The notes beneath the pieces are model-generated. The model was not told the DNA's origin. It was given only the letters and a program-made list of their open reading frames with translations, and did no database searches. 39,252 bases of DNA from Ruminococcaceae bacterium UBA6434 (GTDB taxonomy: Bacteria; Bacillota; Clostridia; Oscillospirales; Acutalibacteraceae), in contig DJOQ01000036.1 of the NCBI GenBank assembly GCA_002437245.1, positions 1-39,252 on the forward strand, written 5' to 3'. The position numbers and the translations under genes are program-made. Positions within the stretch are counted from its first letter, which is position 1; each line of letters opens with the position of its first letter. Below, in pieces: positions 13,166 through 22,097 of the stretch.

Positions 13166-15647
13166 AAATAATTTCGGCTTTGCTTATCGTACGGGTCTTA
13201 AAAGCAATATTGCCGTAGCGCTTATACAGCTTTTTATCGGAGCAATGGCGTTTGTCTATATTCCGGCAAAAGTTTTGTTTAAAAAAGTCTCAACGGACTC
13301 TTTGACTGGCAGAATTGCGAGTTATAACGTTAAAAATGATTATTTCTTTTATTTGACCGATAATATGCAGTATCTTCGATATTTGTTTGTTGCCGCATTC
13401 CTGATACTCGGAATAATAATGGGAATAGTGACGTTTAAGTTTATGACCGGTAAAAAGACTATAAATGTTTATTACAGTCTCGGCATAAAACGAACCCATC
13501 TTTTTACCGCAAAGTATCTTTCGGGGCTCACTCTTATGGCAGCGGCAATATTTTTGCCGATATTGACAGATGTTATAATGAATGCCGCAAAGCTTGGGAT
13601 GTCGTCCAAACTTTTACTTTCCGCACTCTTTTATTTCTTGGGATTATTTTCCTTGTCGGCTCTTTCATATTCTCTTACGGCAATGGTTTTCAGCGCGGTG
13701 GGAACCGTTTTTGAGGGTGTAGTATTTTCCGGTATTATAGTGTCTATGCCTGCAATCATCTTATATTGTGTGCAGTCATTTATTATAAAACTTGTTCCCG
13801 GAACGCCCTTCGGCGTAGTTTTCTCGTTGTCAGGCTATTCGGGAAGCGGGGAATCAATTTTCCGTAAAGTTCCGTGGTGTACGCCTTTTACTTATCTGTC
13901 AAAAGGCTTATATCAAAATATGTACGCCAGTGCAAAAGACAAAATATCCGATTACGACACGGGTAAATATATTGATTGGGTAACGCCTGATTTCAAAAGC
14001 ATATTATTATGGCTTGCGGTAGCGGCTTTACTGTTTTTCTGCGCCATGATTGTCTACAAAAACCGCAAAGCGGAAATAGGCGGCTTCATAGGCAAAAATA
14101 AGGTGCTCAATTTCCTGTGCACATTTACTCTTGGATTTTACGGCTTTGTTTTGGCTTACAGCTTTTCATCGATGTATATTAATAAGTGGCCATCACTTGC
14201 GATTTCATGCTTGACATTTGCCGTTATATACTTTGTGTTGGATATTATTTTTGTAAGGAACTTCAAGCTGTTTGCCAAAGGTCTTTATAAACTGCCTATA
14301 CATCTCGCGACGGCGTTATTGATATTTACGTTCTTCGCCACCGGATATTTCGGAGCGGCAGGCAAAACACCGCAAATAGATAAAATAAGCAATATAAAAA
14401 TAACACCGGGATATACAAATTATTCCGACGATACGGATTTTGACAGCAGCAGTTACTACGGACTTAACAATTTCAGATTTACCGGTTGCACTTATCCGAG
14501 CGGTAAGTATGAGTCCGAAGCCGATAAACAAAAAATACTTGATATTCATAAGGCGCTTGCAAAATGCGGATACCTCACGGTTGCAGATACGTATAACAGC
14601 GATGTTTATCCTATGTATATTAAGATAGTGTATACGTTAAAAGACGGAAAACAGGTTAAGCGAGCATATTACGGTGTAAATCAGGATATCTATAATATGC
14701 TTTTGGCTCTTGATAAATCCGATTACCGCACCGCACGTCTTCATGATGCCTTTTTCGGCGAATATAAAACCGAAGAACAATATTCGGCAGACGATATAAA
14801 GGCTTATAAAGAGGCGACAGAAAAGAACGATAATGAATATATCGCTCAATATAACTTTAATACCTATAAAAAGGCGTTACAGGATGACAGCAGTGCAGTT
14901 ACTTTCTATAATAAATCCGTATTCGGCACCGAGCTTAATATTTCATCCGCTGAAAGGAAAAATCTGCTGACTCATATTTACAACGATATATCGGCTTTGT
15001 CACCTGAAAAACTCTATAATCCTGCCGAGACATACGGTGCATTGGTCTTTTCGGCAGAACCGAATTCATTTGAAGCACAGGATTCTTATCGGTTGAGCGA
15101 ATATTATTCCGACAGCAGTACCTATTCTTCGGAAACGGAACAGTATGACACTCCGTCACAATCCAAACCCGTTATATATGTTACTTCCGATATGAAAGAA
15201 ACCGTTGCATATTTAAAAGAACTCGGTATTTTGGATGATGCACTCAACACAAAAAATGAAATCAAAGCCGTGTATGTTTCCAAAATATCCGATCTTTACA
15301 ATAGCAACAGCTATACAAGGTTTGTTTCGGGTTTGGAAATGGGCAAAGAGGCGCTCGGTCAGATCGTATATCTCGGCGGCGAGTATCAATACAAATCGAC
15401 CGATAAAAATGTAATTGATAAGCTCTATTCTGTTTCTGTAATGCGCCATATAGTAAACATCCATGACGATTATATTGTAACATTTGAGTTTAACGGTCAA
15501 GAAAACGATAAAACGGCATATTCCATGTGTATTTCGGGCTCAATGTTGCCCGAGGACATCAAAAAGCTGACTGACGGTGCGGTTGTAACGGATAGTTCAA
15601 ATTTCGGAGCGGCTGTTACGGTTGTCAGCTCCGATGGCAATGCATAA
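13143..15647 (+). CDS. ABC transporter permease with a large exported C-terminal region
   Basis: An 834-residue membrane protein. The first 410 or so residues hold about ten hydrophobic segments (for example LFVAAFLILGIIMGIVTF, LLLSALFYFLGLFSLSALSY, LAVAALLFFCAMIVY and LATALLIFTFFATGYFGAAG). After the last one, roughly 420 residues follow without any membrane segment, rich in Tyr, Ser and Asp, beginning near KTPQIDKISNIKI. By topology this part should lie outside the cell. It has few recognisable motifs; related clostridial permeases carry a domain of unknown function here. ATG 13143 has GGAGGG about 8 bases before it and overlaps the ATPase gene. A bidirectional terminator follows. Confidence 0.85.
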   Translation: MTSQKSFKNNFGFAYRTGLKSNIAVALIQLFIGAMAFVYIPAKVLFKKVSTDSLTGRIASYNVKNDYFFYLTDNMQYLRYLFVAAFLILGIIMGIVTFKFMTGKKTINVYYSLGIKRTHLFTAKYLSGLTLMAAAIFLPILTDVIMNAAKLGMSSKLLLSALFYFLGLFSLSALSYSLTAMVFSAVGTVFEGVVFSGIIVSMPAIILYCVQSFIIKLVPGTPFGVVFSLSGYSGSGESIFRKVPWCTPFTYLSKGLYQNMYASAKDKISDYDTGKYIDWVTPDFKSILLWLAVAALLFFCAMIVYKNRKAEIGGFIGKNKVLNFLCTFTLGFYGFVLAYSFSSMYINKWPSLAISCLTFAVIYFVLDIIFVRNFKLFAKGLYKLPIHLATALLIFTFFATGYFGAAGKTPQIDKISNIKITPGYTNYSDDTDFDSSSYYGLNNFRFTGCTYPSGKYESEADKQKILDIHKALAKCGYLTVADTYNSDVYPMYIKIVYTLKDGKQVKRAYYGVNQDIYNMLLALDKSDYRTARLHDAFFGEYKTEEQYSADDIKAYKEATEKNDNEYIAQYNFNTYKKALQDDSSAVTFYNKSVFGTELNISSAERKNLLTHIYNDISALSPEKLYNPAETYGALVFSAEPNSFEAQDSYRLSEYYSDSSTYSSETEQYDTPSQSKPVIYVTSDMKETVAYLKELGILDDALNTKNEIKAVYVSKISDLYNSNSYTRFVSGLEMGKEALGQIVYLGGEYQYKSTDKNVIDKLYSVSVMRHIVNIHDDYIVTFEFNGQENDKTAYSMCISGSMLPEDIKKLTDGAVVTDSSNFGAAVTVVSSDGNA

Positions 15648-15672
15648 ACAAATTAAATTGATTTAATAACGT

Positions 15673-15713
15673 AAAACGGACAGATTTCTTAATATCGAAA
15701 TCTGTCCGTTTTT
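15673..15713. terminator. bidirectional terminator between the ABC permease and ligA
   Basis: Perfect 16-bp arms 15673-15688 (AAAACGGACAGATTTC) and 15697-15712 with an 8-base loop; T-tracts follow on the + strand and, by symmetry, on the minus strand. It sits between two convergent genes. Confidence 0.9.
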
Positions 15714-15748
15714 GCCGTTTGATTATTTGCTTTTGATAAAGACAAATA

Positions 15749-17728
15749 TTATTTTATCATTTCGGAGAATTCATCTTCGTTTATAATTTTAATTCCCAAC
15801 TCCGTAGCTTTTGTGAGCTTGCTGCCCGCCGCTTCTCCGGCCAAAACATAATCGGTCTTTTTAGACACAGAGGAGGAGGCTTTGCCGCCGTAGTTTTCTA
15901 TTATACGGCTCGCTTCGCTTCTTGTGTATTTTGTAAGTGTGCCGGTAAGGACAAATGTTTTTCCTGAAAATCTGTTGTCAATATGAGTGTCTTCGGCTTT
16001 CATATTAACACCGGCGGCTTTAAGGTCCGCAATAAGCTTTTGTGACTGAGGCATAGACATAAAATCAACCACGGACTGTGCCATTATAATGCCGAATCCG
16101 TCTATCTTTGATATCTCTTCGACCGACGCATTCATTATGCTGTCGATATCCCCGAAATTATCGGATAAAAGCTTGGCGGCTTTTGCACCGACATGACGTA
16201 TACCGAGTGCAAATACAAGCTTGCTCAAATCATTTTCCTTTGACTTTTCAATGGCTTTTTTTAAATTCTCTGCGCTTTTTTTGCCCATTTTATCCATTTC
16301 GGCAATTTTGCCGAAGTCAAGCGAATAGATATCGGCGGCGGTTTTTATCATATTTTGCTCAACAAGCTTGTTAAGCAAAGCGTCGCCGAGACCCTCAATA
16401 TCCATTGCGTCACGAGAACAAAAATGAATGAGCATCCGAAGAAGCTGTGCCGGGCAGTCGGGATTATTGCAGCGTATGGCGGCTTCTCCGTCCTCTCTGA
16501 CGGCTTTTGCTCCGCACGACGGACATATTTCAGGCATTCTGTACGGAACCGCGTCGGAAGCGTGCTCTTTTACCGATACGACCTCCGGTATGACGTCTCC
16601 GGCTTTGCGTATAATTATTGTATCGCCTATGCAAATACCTTTTTCCTTAATGAAATCTTCATTGTGAAGAGTTGCTCTGCTTACGGTTGAACCGGCTATA
16701 AGCACAGGAGAAAATACCGCGGTGGGAGTCAGGACACCGGTTCTGCCGACGTTTACTTCAATGCTTAATAGCTTTGTCTCTTTTTCCTCCGGCGGATACT
16801 TAAAGGCAATCGCCCACTTCGGAAACTTGGCTGTGCTGCCGAGAATTCTCCGTTCCTCAAAGTCATTTACCTTTATTACCGCTCCGTCAATGTCAAAGGG
16901 GAGTGTGTAACGAATATCTCCTATACGTTTCAGTTCGCCTATTGCGCCCTCAATGTCGCCGAATTCGGTGTAGAACGGGATGGTTTTAAATCCAAGCTCT
17001 TTGATGTAGTCAAGAGATTGCTTGTGGTTGTTTAAAGTATGACCCTCTATTTGCTGAACATTAAAAACAAAAATATCAAGATTTCTTTTTGCCGTAATTT
17101 TAGGGTCCTTTTGTCTCAGACTTCCGGCGGCGGCATTCCGCGGATTTTTAAAAGGCTTTTCCTCGTTTAATTCCTGTTCTTCAACTAATTTATGAAAAAC
17201 GTTGTGCGGCATATAAACTTCGCCGCGAACTTCTATAAACGGCAAATCCGTTTTAAGGCGAAGCGGTATTGAACGTATTGTCCTGAGGTTCGCGGTTATA
17301 TCTTCGCCCACAGAGCCGTCGCCTCTCGTGGAACCTCGAACAAATACACCGTCACGGTATTCGAGAGAAACCGACAGACCGTCGATTTTAGGCTCAACAA
17401 CATAAGCGGCGTTTGTTACGGCGTCTTTAACTCTGCGGTCAAAATCCCTTATTTCGTCAAAAGAAAAGGCATCTTGTAAGCTTTCCATTTTTACGGTATG
17501 TGTTACGCTTTCAAACATATTTGTAGCTTCGCCGCCGACTCTGCGTGTGGGGGAATCAGGCGTTATAAGCTCCGGATATTCTTCCTCTATCGCTTTTAAT
17601 TCGCGCATCATCATATCGTATTCGTAGTCGTCAATGTCATTTTCATTGTCAACATAGTAGCGATAACTGTAATAATTTAAATCTTTTCTGAGCTTTTCGG
17701 CTCTCTTTACCGTATCTTCGTAATTCAT
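15749..17728 (-). CDS. ligA: NAD-dependent DNA ligase
   Basis: Seals nicks in replication and repair using NAD. The 659 residues carry all family parts: domain Ia (about 1-70), the adenylation domain with K114 in KIDGLS, RGEVYM and FKYPP, the OB fold, the Zn-finger (C402, C405, C420, C425 in CPSC...CNNPDC), helix-hairpin-helix repeats (about 440-580), and a C-terminal BRCT domain (about 585-659, SGKTFVLTGTL). The start is ATG at 17728 with GGAGG 7 bases before it on the minus strand; a 13-codon upstream extension lacks both SD and homology. The pcrA gene that often precedes ligA is not adjacent. Its promoter is at 17758-17785. Confidence 0.97.
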   Translation of the reverse strand: MNYEDTVKRAEKLRKDLNYYSYRYYVDNENDIDDYEYDMMMRELKAIEEEYPELITPDSPTRRVGGEATNMFESVTHTVKMESLQDAFSFDEIRDFDRRVKDAVTNAAYVVEPKIDGLSVSLEYRDGVFVRGSTRGDGSVGEDITANLRTIRSIPLRLKTDLPFIEVRGEVYMPHNVFHKLVEEQELNEEKPFKNPRNAAAGSLRQKDPKITAKRNLDIFVFNVQQIEGHTLNNHKQSLDYIKELGFKTIPFYTEFGDIEGAIGELKRIGDIRYTLPFDIDGAVIKVNDFEERRILGSTAKFPKWAIAFKYPPEEKETKLLSIEVNVGRTGVLTPTAVFSPVLIAGSTVSRATLHNEDFIKEKGICIGDTIIIRKAGDVIPEVVSVKEHASDAVPYRMPEICPSCGAKAVREDGEAAIRCNNPDCPAQLLRMLIHFCSRDAMDIEGLGDALLNKLVEQNMIKTAADIYSLDFGKIAEMDKMGKKSAENLKKAIEKSKENDLSKLVFALGIRHVGAKAAKLLSDNFGDIDSIMNASVEEISKIDGFGIIMAQSVVDFMSMPQSQKLIADLKAAGVNMKAEDTHIDNRFSGKTFVLTGTLTKYTRSEASRIIENYGGKASSSVSKKTDYVLAGEAAGSKLTKATELGIKIINEDEFSEMIK

Positions 17729-17757
17729 TCGCGTCCTCCGAAAATAGATTATTAGAT

Positions 17758-17785
17758 ATTGTAACATAAAATATAATTATTTCAA
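17758..17785 (-). promoter_or_regulatory. promoter of ligA
   Basis: On the minus strand, TTGAAA (17780-17785), a 16-base spacer and TACAAT (17758-17763), the -10 box preceded by TGT, a TGn extension. The large palindrome at 17809-17850 lies 23 bases upstream of the -35 box. Confidence 0.6.
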
Positions 17786-17808
17786 TTCTGCTTTCATATT
17801 TATTATTG

Positions 17809-17850
17809 AATGTTTTTTGGAAAATAAATTGAATTTTCCGAAAAAACATT
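17809..17850. repeat. long AT-rich inverted repeat between ligA and dacF
   Basis: Arm 17809-17825 (AATGTTTTTTGGAAAAT) is the complement of 17833-17850 except for one extra G at 17840; the loop is 7 bases. Neither strand has a T-run after the hairpin, and both flanking genes point away from it, so it is not a terminator. A weak TATAAA (17862-17867) for dacF lies just to the right. It could be a protein-binding dyad for either promoter. Confidence 0.55.
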
Positions 17851-17921
17851 GCGCGGTGAAATATAAACAAGGAATTTTTACTATGGGCAAGTAACCGCTT
17901 GAAAGGGGTATGGTGTAAACT

Positions 17922-19097
17922 ATGAAAAAGGCAGTATCTATAATGACGGCAACCGTAATTTTTATATTGATTTTTTCGGTAGGCGCGTTTGCGGCAAATA
18001 CGCCTGCCGAAGATTTTCCGCCTATGCAGGTAGAAATAAATGCCAAAGCCGCTTTGCTTATGGAGGCAGAAACCGGCAAGGTTTTAATGGCATCCAATCC
18101 GCACGAAAAATTGCCGCCTGCGTCTGTTACCAAAATTATGTCTTTGCTGTTGGTAGCCGAGGCGATTGACGATGGGAAAATATCACTGACCGACGAGGTT
18201 ACCGCAAGTACCGAGGCTTCAAAAATGGGCGGTTCACAGATATGGCTTAAAGAGAATGAAGTTATGACGGTTGACGATTTGTTAAAAGCGACAGCGGTAT
18301 ACAGCGCCAACGATGCCTGTACGGCGCTTTCGGAATATGTCGGCGGAAGTACATCGGCTTTTGTACGAATGATGAATGAAAGAGCAAAAGAGCTCGGAAT
18401 GAACGACACAAATTTTGAAAACTGTACCGGCTTAGATGACACGGTAACGCAACATTACACAAGCAGCTATGATATAGCTCTGATGTCACGGGAATTATTA
18501 AAGCACAAAATGATAACAAATTATACAACCATCTGGATGGACTCTCTTCGCGGCGGTAAAACGCAGCTTATCAATACAAATAAGCTCATTCGCTTCTATA
18601 ACGGTGCAACGGGCCTTAAAACCGGAACAACAGATAAAGCCGGGTGTTGCGTGTCGGCAACGGCAGAGCGTGACGGAATGTCGCTGATAGCGGTAGTTCT
18701 CGGCAGTGACAACAGCAAAGATCGCTTTTCCGCCGCAAGATCTATGCTTGACTGGGGATTTGCCAATTATTCCAAAGTGACTGTTTCCGTAACCGGTGAC
18801 GAAATTACGGATGTAAGGGTATTAGGCGGAACCGCGGATTATGTAACGCCGCTTTTGCCGAAAGAAATATCTATGATACTGAAAAAAGGGGATGAGAGCA
18901 AGCTTATAAAAACAGTCACACTTTCCGAGGACGTTTCGGCTCCCGTTGAAAAGGGACAGCGGCTCGGCTCGGTAGTGCTGTCTCTTGACGGAGAAAAACA
19001 ATGCGAAATACCGCTTACAAGCCCGGAAAGAGTCGAGAGGCTTTCGTTGAAAGACGTAATTTTAAGGCTGTTTTCCGCTCTTAATCAGCCGTGTTAA
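17922..19097 (+). CDS. dacF: D-alanyl-D-alanine carboxypeptidase (DacF/PBP5 family)
   Basis: Removes the terminal D-Ala of peptidoglycan pentapeptides outside the membrane. The 391 residues begin with a signal peptide (hydrophobic 7-22, likely cut after AFA at 24). The penicillin-binding motifs are S68-V-T-K71, S128-A-N130 and K233-T-G. A PBP5 C-terminal domain follows (about 285-370), and the last 20 residues can form an amphipathic membrane-binding helix. The ATG at 17922 has AAAGGGG at 17902-17908, a long 13-base spacing; pgi and pgsA in this window use similar AAGGGG sites. The dacF label is by length and motif order; other PBP5-type paralogues cannot be excluded. Confidence 0.92.
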   Translation: MKKAVSIMTATVIFILIFSVGAFAANTPAEDFPPMQVEINAKAALLMEAETGKVLMASNPHEKLPPASVTKIMSLLLVAEAIDDGKISLTDEVTASTEASKMGGSQIWLKENEVMTVDDLLKATAVYSANDACTALSEYVGGSTSAFVRMMNERAKELGMNDTNFENCTGLDDTVTQHYTSSYDIALMSRELLKHKMITNYTTIWMDSLRGGKTQLINTNKLIRFYNGATGLKTGTTDKAGCCVSATAERDGMSLIAVVLGSDNSKDRFSAARSMLDWGFANYSKVTVSVTGDEITDVRVLGGTADYVTPLLPKEISMILKKGDESKLIKTVTLSEDVSAPVEKGQRLGSVVLSLDGEKQCEIPLTSPERVERLSLKDVILRLFSALNQPC

Positions 19098-19170
19098 TTG
19101 CCCTTTGGACACGGAATTGTTCAATATCTTATAAAAACACTTTTATTTTTAGGAAATTAACAAATTGATA

Positions 19171-19199
19171 TTGAAATATTGACCGAATTAGGGTAAAAT
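19171..19199 (+). promoter_or_regulatory. sigma-A type promoter of pgi
   Basis: TTGAAA (19171-19176), 17 bases, TAAAAT (19194-19199). The start of transcription should be near 19206, about 45 bases before the ATG. A nearby TTGACC (19179) has unsuitable spacing. Confidence 0.65.
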
Positions 19200-19250
19200 A
19201 AAAGCAAATTATACAAGATGTTGAAAAATTAAAAGGGGTAACAATCAGCA

Positions 19251-20591
19251 ATGTCTATTAAACTGAACACAAAATACACTGAAGATTTTGTGTCAAAATC
19301 CGATCTTGAGAGCATCGCACCCGAGATAAAGAAAGCTCACAAGACTCTCACTGAAAAAACAGGTGCGGGAAATGATTTTCTCGGATGGGTAGATCTTCCG
19401 GAAAATTACGATAAAGATGAATTTGCAAGGATAAAAAAGGCTGCCGAAAAAATACGTTCGGACTCACAGGTCCTTATAGTTATAGGTATAGGCGGCAGCT
19501 ATCTCGGCGCAAGAGCCGCCGTTGAATTTTGCAAATCACAAAATTATAATTTGATATGCAAAGATACGCCGCAGATATTCTTTACCGGCAACAGCATAAG
19601 CTCTTCGGCTCTTTCCGATATTGTTTCTCTTTGTGAGAATAAGGACTTTTCGGTCAATGTTATATCAAAGTCGGGTACAACTACCGAGCCTGCCGTTGCT
19701 TTCAGAATTTTCAGAGAACTCCTCGAGAGCAAGTACGGCGAAGAAGAGGCTGCAAAGCGTATTTATGTAACTACCGATAAATGCAAGGGAACATTAAAAG
19801 AACTTTCCGATAAAGTAGGTTACGAGACTTTCGTTGTTCCGGACAACGTCGGAGGCAGATATTCCGTTCTTACTGCGGTAGGACTTCTTCCGATAGCGGT
19901 TTCGGGCTGTGACATTGACAAAATGATGCAGGGCGCCGCAGACGCGAGAAAAGCTTACTGCGACGATGATTTAGATAAAAACGACTGCTATAAGTATGCT
20001 GCATTACGCAACATTCTTTACAGAAAAGGCAAGTCGGTCGAAATGATGGTCTCGTATGAGCCCGATTACACAATGATGAATGAGTGGTTCAAGCAGCTCT
20101 TCGGCGAAAGCGAAGGCAAGGACCATAAGGGTATATTCCCGGCGTCGGCGGTATTTTCCACCGACCTTCATTCAATGGGTCAGTTTATTCAGGACGGCAC
20201 CAGGCTTATGTTTGAGACCGCGGTTGTATTTGACGAACCCAAGCATGAAGTAACTATTAAGGAAGAAAAAACAAATTCGGACGGACTTAATTTCCTTGCA
20301 GGCAAAACTATGAGCTATGTAAACCGTAAAGCTTTTGAGGGTACTGTTTTGGCTCATGTTGACGGCGGAGTTCCGAATATCATCCTTGAGCTTCCTAAGA
20401 TGGATGAGTATAACTTCGGTTACCTTGTTTACTTCCTTGAAAAGGCTTGTGCCGTATCGGGGTATACTCTCGGTGTAAATCCGTTTAATCAGCCGGGCGT
20501 AGAAAGCTACAAGAAGAATATGTTTGCTCTTCTCGGCAAACCGGGTTATGAAGATCAAAAAGCGGAGCTTGAGGCTCGCCTCGGAAAATAA
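19251..20591 (+). CDS. pgi: glucose-6-phosphate isomerase
   Basis: Interconverts glucose 6-phosphate and fructose 6-phosphate at the head of glycolysis, also supplying fructose 6-phosphate for amino-sugar synthesis (GlmS, then GlmM, encoded at 29350). The 446 residues are typical of Gram-positive Pgi. SIS-domain signatures are VIGIGGSYLGARAA (about 76-89), VISKSGTTTEPA, the FGESEGKDHKGIFPAS active-site region with its catalytic Glu, and the C-terminal NPFNQPGVESYKKNMF. The ATG has AAAAGGGG 12 bases upstream. It has its own promoter, and the small P-loop gene follows after 50 bases. Confidence 0.97.
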   Translation: MSIKLNTKYTEDFVSKSDLESIAPEIKKAHKTLTEKTGAGNDFLGWVDLPENYDKDEFARIKKAAEKIRSDSQVLIVIGIGGSYLGARAAVEFCKSQNYNLICKDTPQIFFTGNSISSSALSDIVSLCENKDFSVNVISKSGTTTEPAVAFRIFRELLESKYGEEEAAKRIYVTTDKCKGTLKELSDKVGYETFVVPDNVGGRYSVLTAVGLLPIAVSGCDIDKMMQGAADARKAYCDDDLDKNDCYKYAALRNILYRKGKSVEMMVSYEPDYTMMNEWFKQLFGESEGKDHKGIFPASAVFSTDLHSMGQFIQDGTRLMFETAVVFDEPKHEVTIKEEKTNSDGLNFLAGKTMSYVNRKAFEGTVLAHVDGGVPNIILELPKMDEYNFGYLVYFLEKACAVSGYTLGVNPFNQPGVESYKKNMFALLGKPGYEDQKAELEARLGK

Positions 20592-20641
20592 TTTCAGTTA
20601 AATCCCGCAAGGGCGGATATTAATAAACAGGAGGAGATTCT

Positions 20642-21061
20642 ATGGTATCTCTTATAATTGGCCACAAGGGCTCAGGAAAAACAAAACTTTTGGTTGACAG
20701 AGTTAATGCAGCCGTTGAAAAGTCAAACGGCAATGTTATCTGTGTCGAAAAAGAGACTAAACTTACATACGATGTTAACTATCGTGCAAGACTTGTTGCA
20801 GCTGACAGTTTTTCTGTTTCCGGGTTTGACGCGCTTTATGGTTTCCTCAGCGGTCTTTGCGCCGGTGACCATGATATTACGGACATCTTTGTTGACGCTA
20901 CCTTTAAAATAGGCGGCAGAGATTACGAAGCTTTTGCAGACTTCCTTAAAAAAGTTGATGAGCTTTCTAAGATTACCGATACAGCGTTTACATTTACCGT
21001 TTCAACCGATCTTGAAAATCTTCCCGAAAGAATATTCGAGTATTGCGAAAAGGTAAACTGA
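20642..21061 (+). CDS. small P-loop protein of unknown function
   Basis: 139 residues with an N-terminal Walker A, LIIGHKGSGKTK (P-loop 7-14), and a plausible Walker B strand DITDIFVDATF near 75-85. Similar short clostridial proteins are sometimes labelled PilT-like from the P-loop alone; there is no pilus gene nearby and the size is far below that of PilT. It is cytosolic, with no membrane segment. ATG 20642 follows a perfect GGAGGAG. No promoter is evident after pgi, so it is probably co-transcribed with it. A hairpin terminator follows within 20 bases of its stop. Hypothetical; a nucleotide-binding role is inferred only from the motif. Confidence 0.7.
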   Translation: MVSLIIGHKGSGKTKLLVDRVNAAVEKSNGNVICVEKETKLTYDVNYRARLVAADSFSVSGFDALYGFLSGLCAGDHDITDIFVDATFKIGGRDYEAFADFLKKVDELSKITDTAFTFTVSTDLENLPERIFEYCEKVN

Positions 21062-21079
21062 CAATAGGCTGAATTCCCT

Positions 21080-21114
21080 TGCCGCTGTGCCAAAAACACA
21101 GCGGCATATATTTT
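21080..21114 (+). terminator. intrinsic terminator after the small P-loop gene
   Basis: GCCGCTGTG (21081-21089) pairs with CACAGCGGC (21097-21105) over a 7-base loop, with a further T-A pair at the base, followed by ATATATTTT. It ends only 12 bases before the next gene's ATG. Confidence 0.75.
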
Positions 21115-21126
21115 GCGGTATTATTT

Positions 21127-22008
21127 ATGAAAAAAGTTCTATCTCTGTTTTTGATAATTTTTATTTTTACGGCATTTTTCGGCTGCACGTCGAAAAACGG
21201 TAATTCTGCGCCTGAAGCGAGCAGTTCCGAAAGAGATATAGTATTTACTTATTCCTGTGTGAAGTGTACCGACAGCGTTATGTATGAAACCTCCGATGAT
21301 ATAACGGTTGTAAGCTCTGTTGACGACATCAATAAGTATAAAACAAAGCTTGCCTCTACCGTTGACACCGAAAAAGGCGTTCAGGGTGACGGCACCGCAA
21401 CTGTTTCTCAAAAACTTTCGGTTTACAATGCGGGCTTTTTTGAAAATAAAAAGCTTATAATTGTAAGGAAGAATTTTGATGCCGATGCGGAAATGATCAT
21501 TAACGGTTTTTCGGTCGGTAAAACCGACGGAATCATAAATGCCGAATTACGCAGCGGCGGAAATGCCGAAAAGAGTTTAAGGCTTTTCTTGGTGCAGGTA
21601 AACGCTTCCGATATATCCGATAAACTTAAAGTTTCTTTAAATGTCACCGACGGCGGCAGTAAATCCGAAAGTACATCTGCGGTATCGTTAGTGATAGGCA
21701 AGGGTAATACCGAATATAAAAATGTAAGCAACAATGACGATTCGGCTAAGATTAAAAATATTGTCGAGTCTTGCTCATATTCGGCGGCGTCATACGATAA
21801 AACCGATTATACTTCCGGAGGAACAGATATAACGGTTACTTACGACGGGCACAGTTATTTGTTTTCCGATACATTTATTTGTATTGACGGAAAATACTAT
21901 AATCCGGACTTGTCGGTTAAGCAGCAGTTATCAACGATTTACGACAGCCTCACGGAAACCGCTGTTTCGTCTCAGGACGGGGATATCCTGATAGAAAGCG
22001 AAGATTGA
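21127..22008 (+). CDS. putative exported lipoprotein of unknown function
   Basis: 293 residues starting with KK, a 16-residue hydrophobic stretch and FFGC (C20), a lipobox-like site though with two Phe before the Gly. A Ser/Glu-rich linker follows. The body is beta-rich, with two parts: about 45-190 containing NKKLIIVRKNFDADAEM (partly quoted) and a later segment with YDGHSYLFSDTFICIDGKYY. No enzyme motif is seen. The start codon ATG 21127 has no good SD and lies right behind a terminator, so expression is probably low or depends on readthrough; a longer frame from 21079 starts inside the hairpin and is unlikely. It precedes yceD but does not share its promoter. Confidence 0.7.
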   Translation: MKKVLSLFLIIFIFTAFFGCTSKNGNSAPEASSSERDIVFTYSCVKCTDSVMYETSDDITVVSSVDDINKYKTKLASTVDTEKGVQGDGTATVSQKLSVYNAGFFENKKLIIVRKNFDADAEMIINGFSVGKTDGIINAELRSGGNAEKSLRLFLVQVNASDISDKLKVSLNVTDGGSKSESTSAVSLVIGKGNTEYKNVSNNDDSAKIKNIVESCSYSAASYDKTDYTSGGTDITVTYDGHSYLFSDTFICIDGKYYNPDLSVKQQLSTIYDSLTETAVSSQDGDILIESED

Positions 22009-22038
22009 CGCCGTTTAAAGGCTAAATATAAATTTTTA

Positions 22039-22067
22039 TTGACAAAATGCGCCTTTAAATATATAAT
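22039..22067 (+). promoter_or_regulatory. full-consensus promoter of yceD-rpmF
   Basis: TTGACA (22039-22044), exactly 17 bases, TATAAT (22062-22067): all twelve positions match the sigma-A consensus. The upstream stretch is AT-rich (AAATATAAATTTTTAT), like an UP element. This fits strong constitutive expression of a ribosomal protein gene. Confidence 0.9.
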
Positions 22068-22097
22068 ATCCTTTGCGTAAGTTTGACGAGGTATGTT

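Noticed and set aside
20642..21061. Twitching motility ATPase PilT
   Set aside because: Only the Walker A motif supports the label; the protein is far too short and there are no pilus genes nearby.
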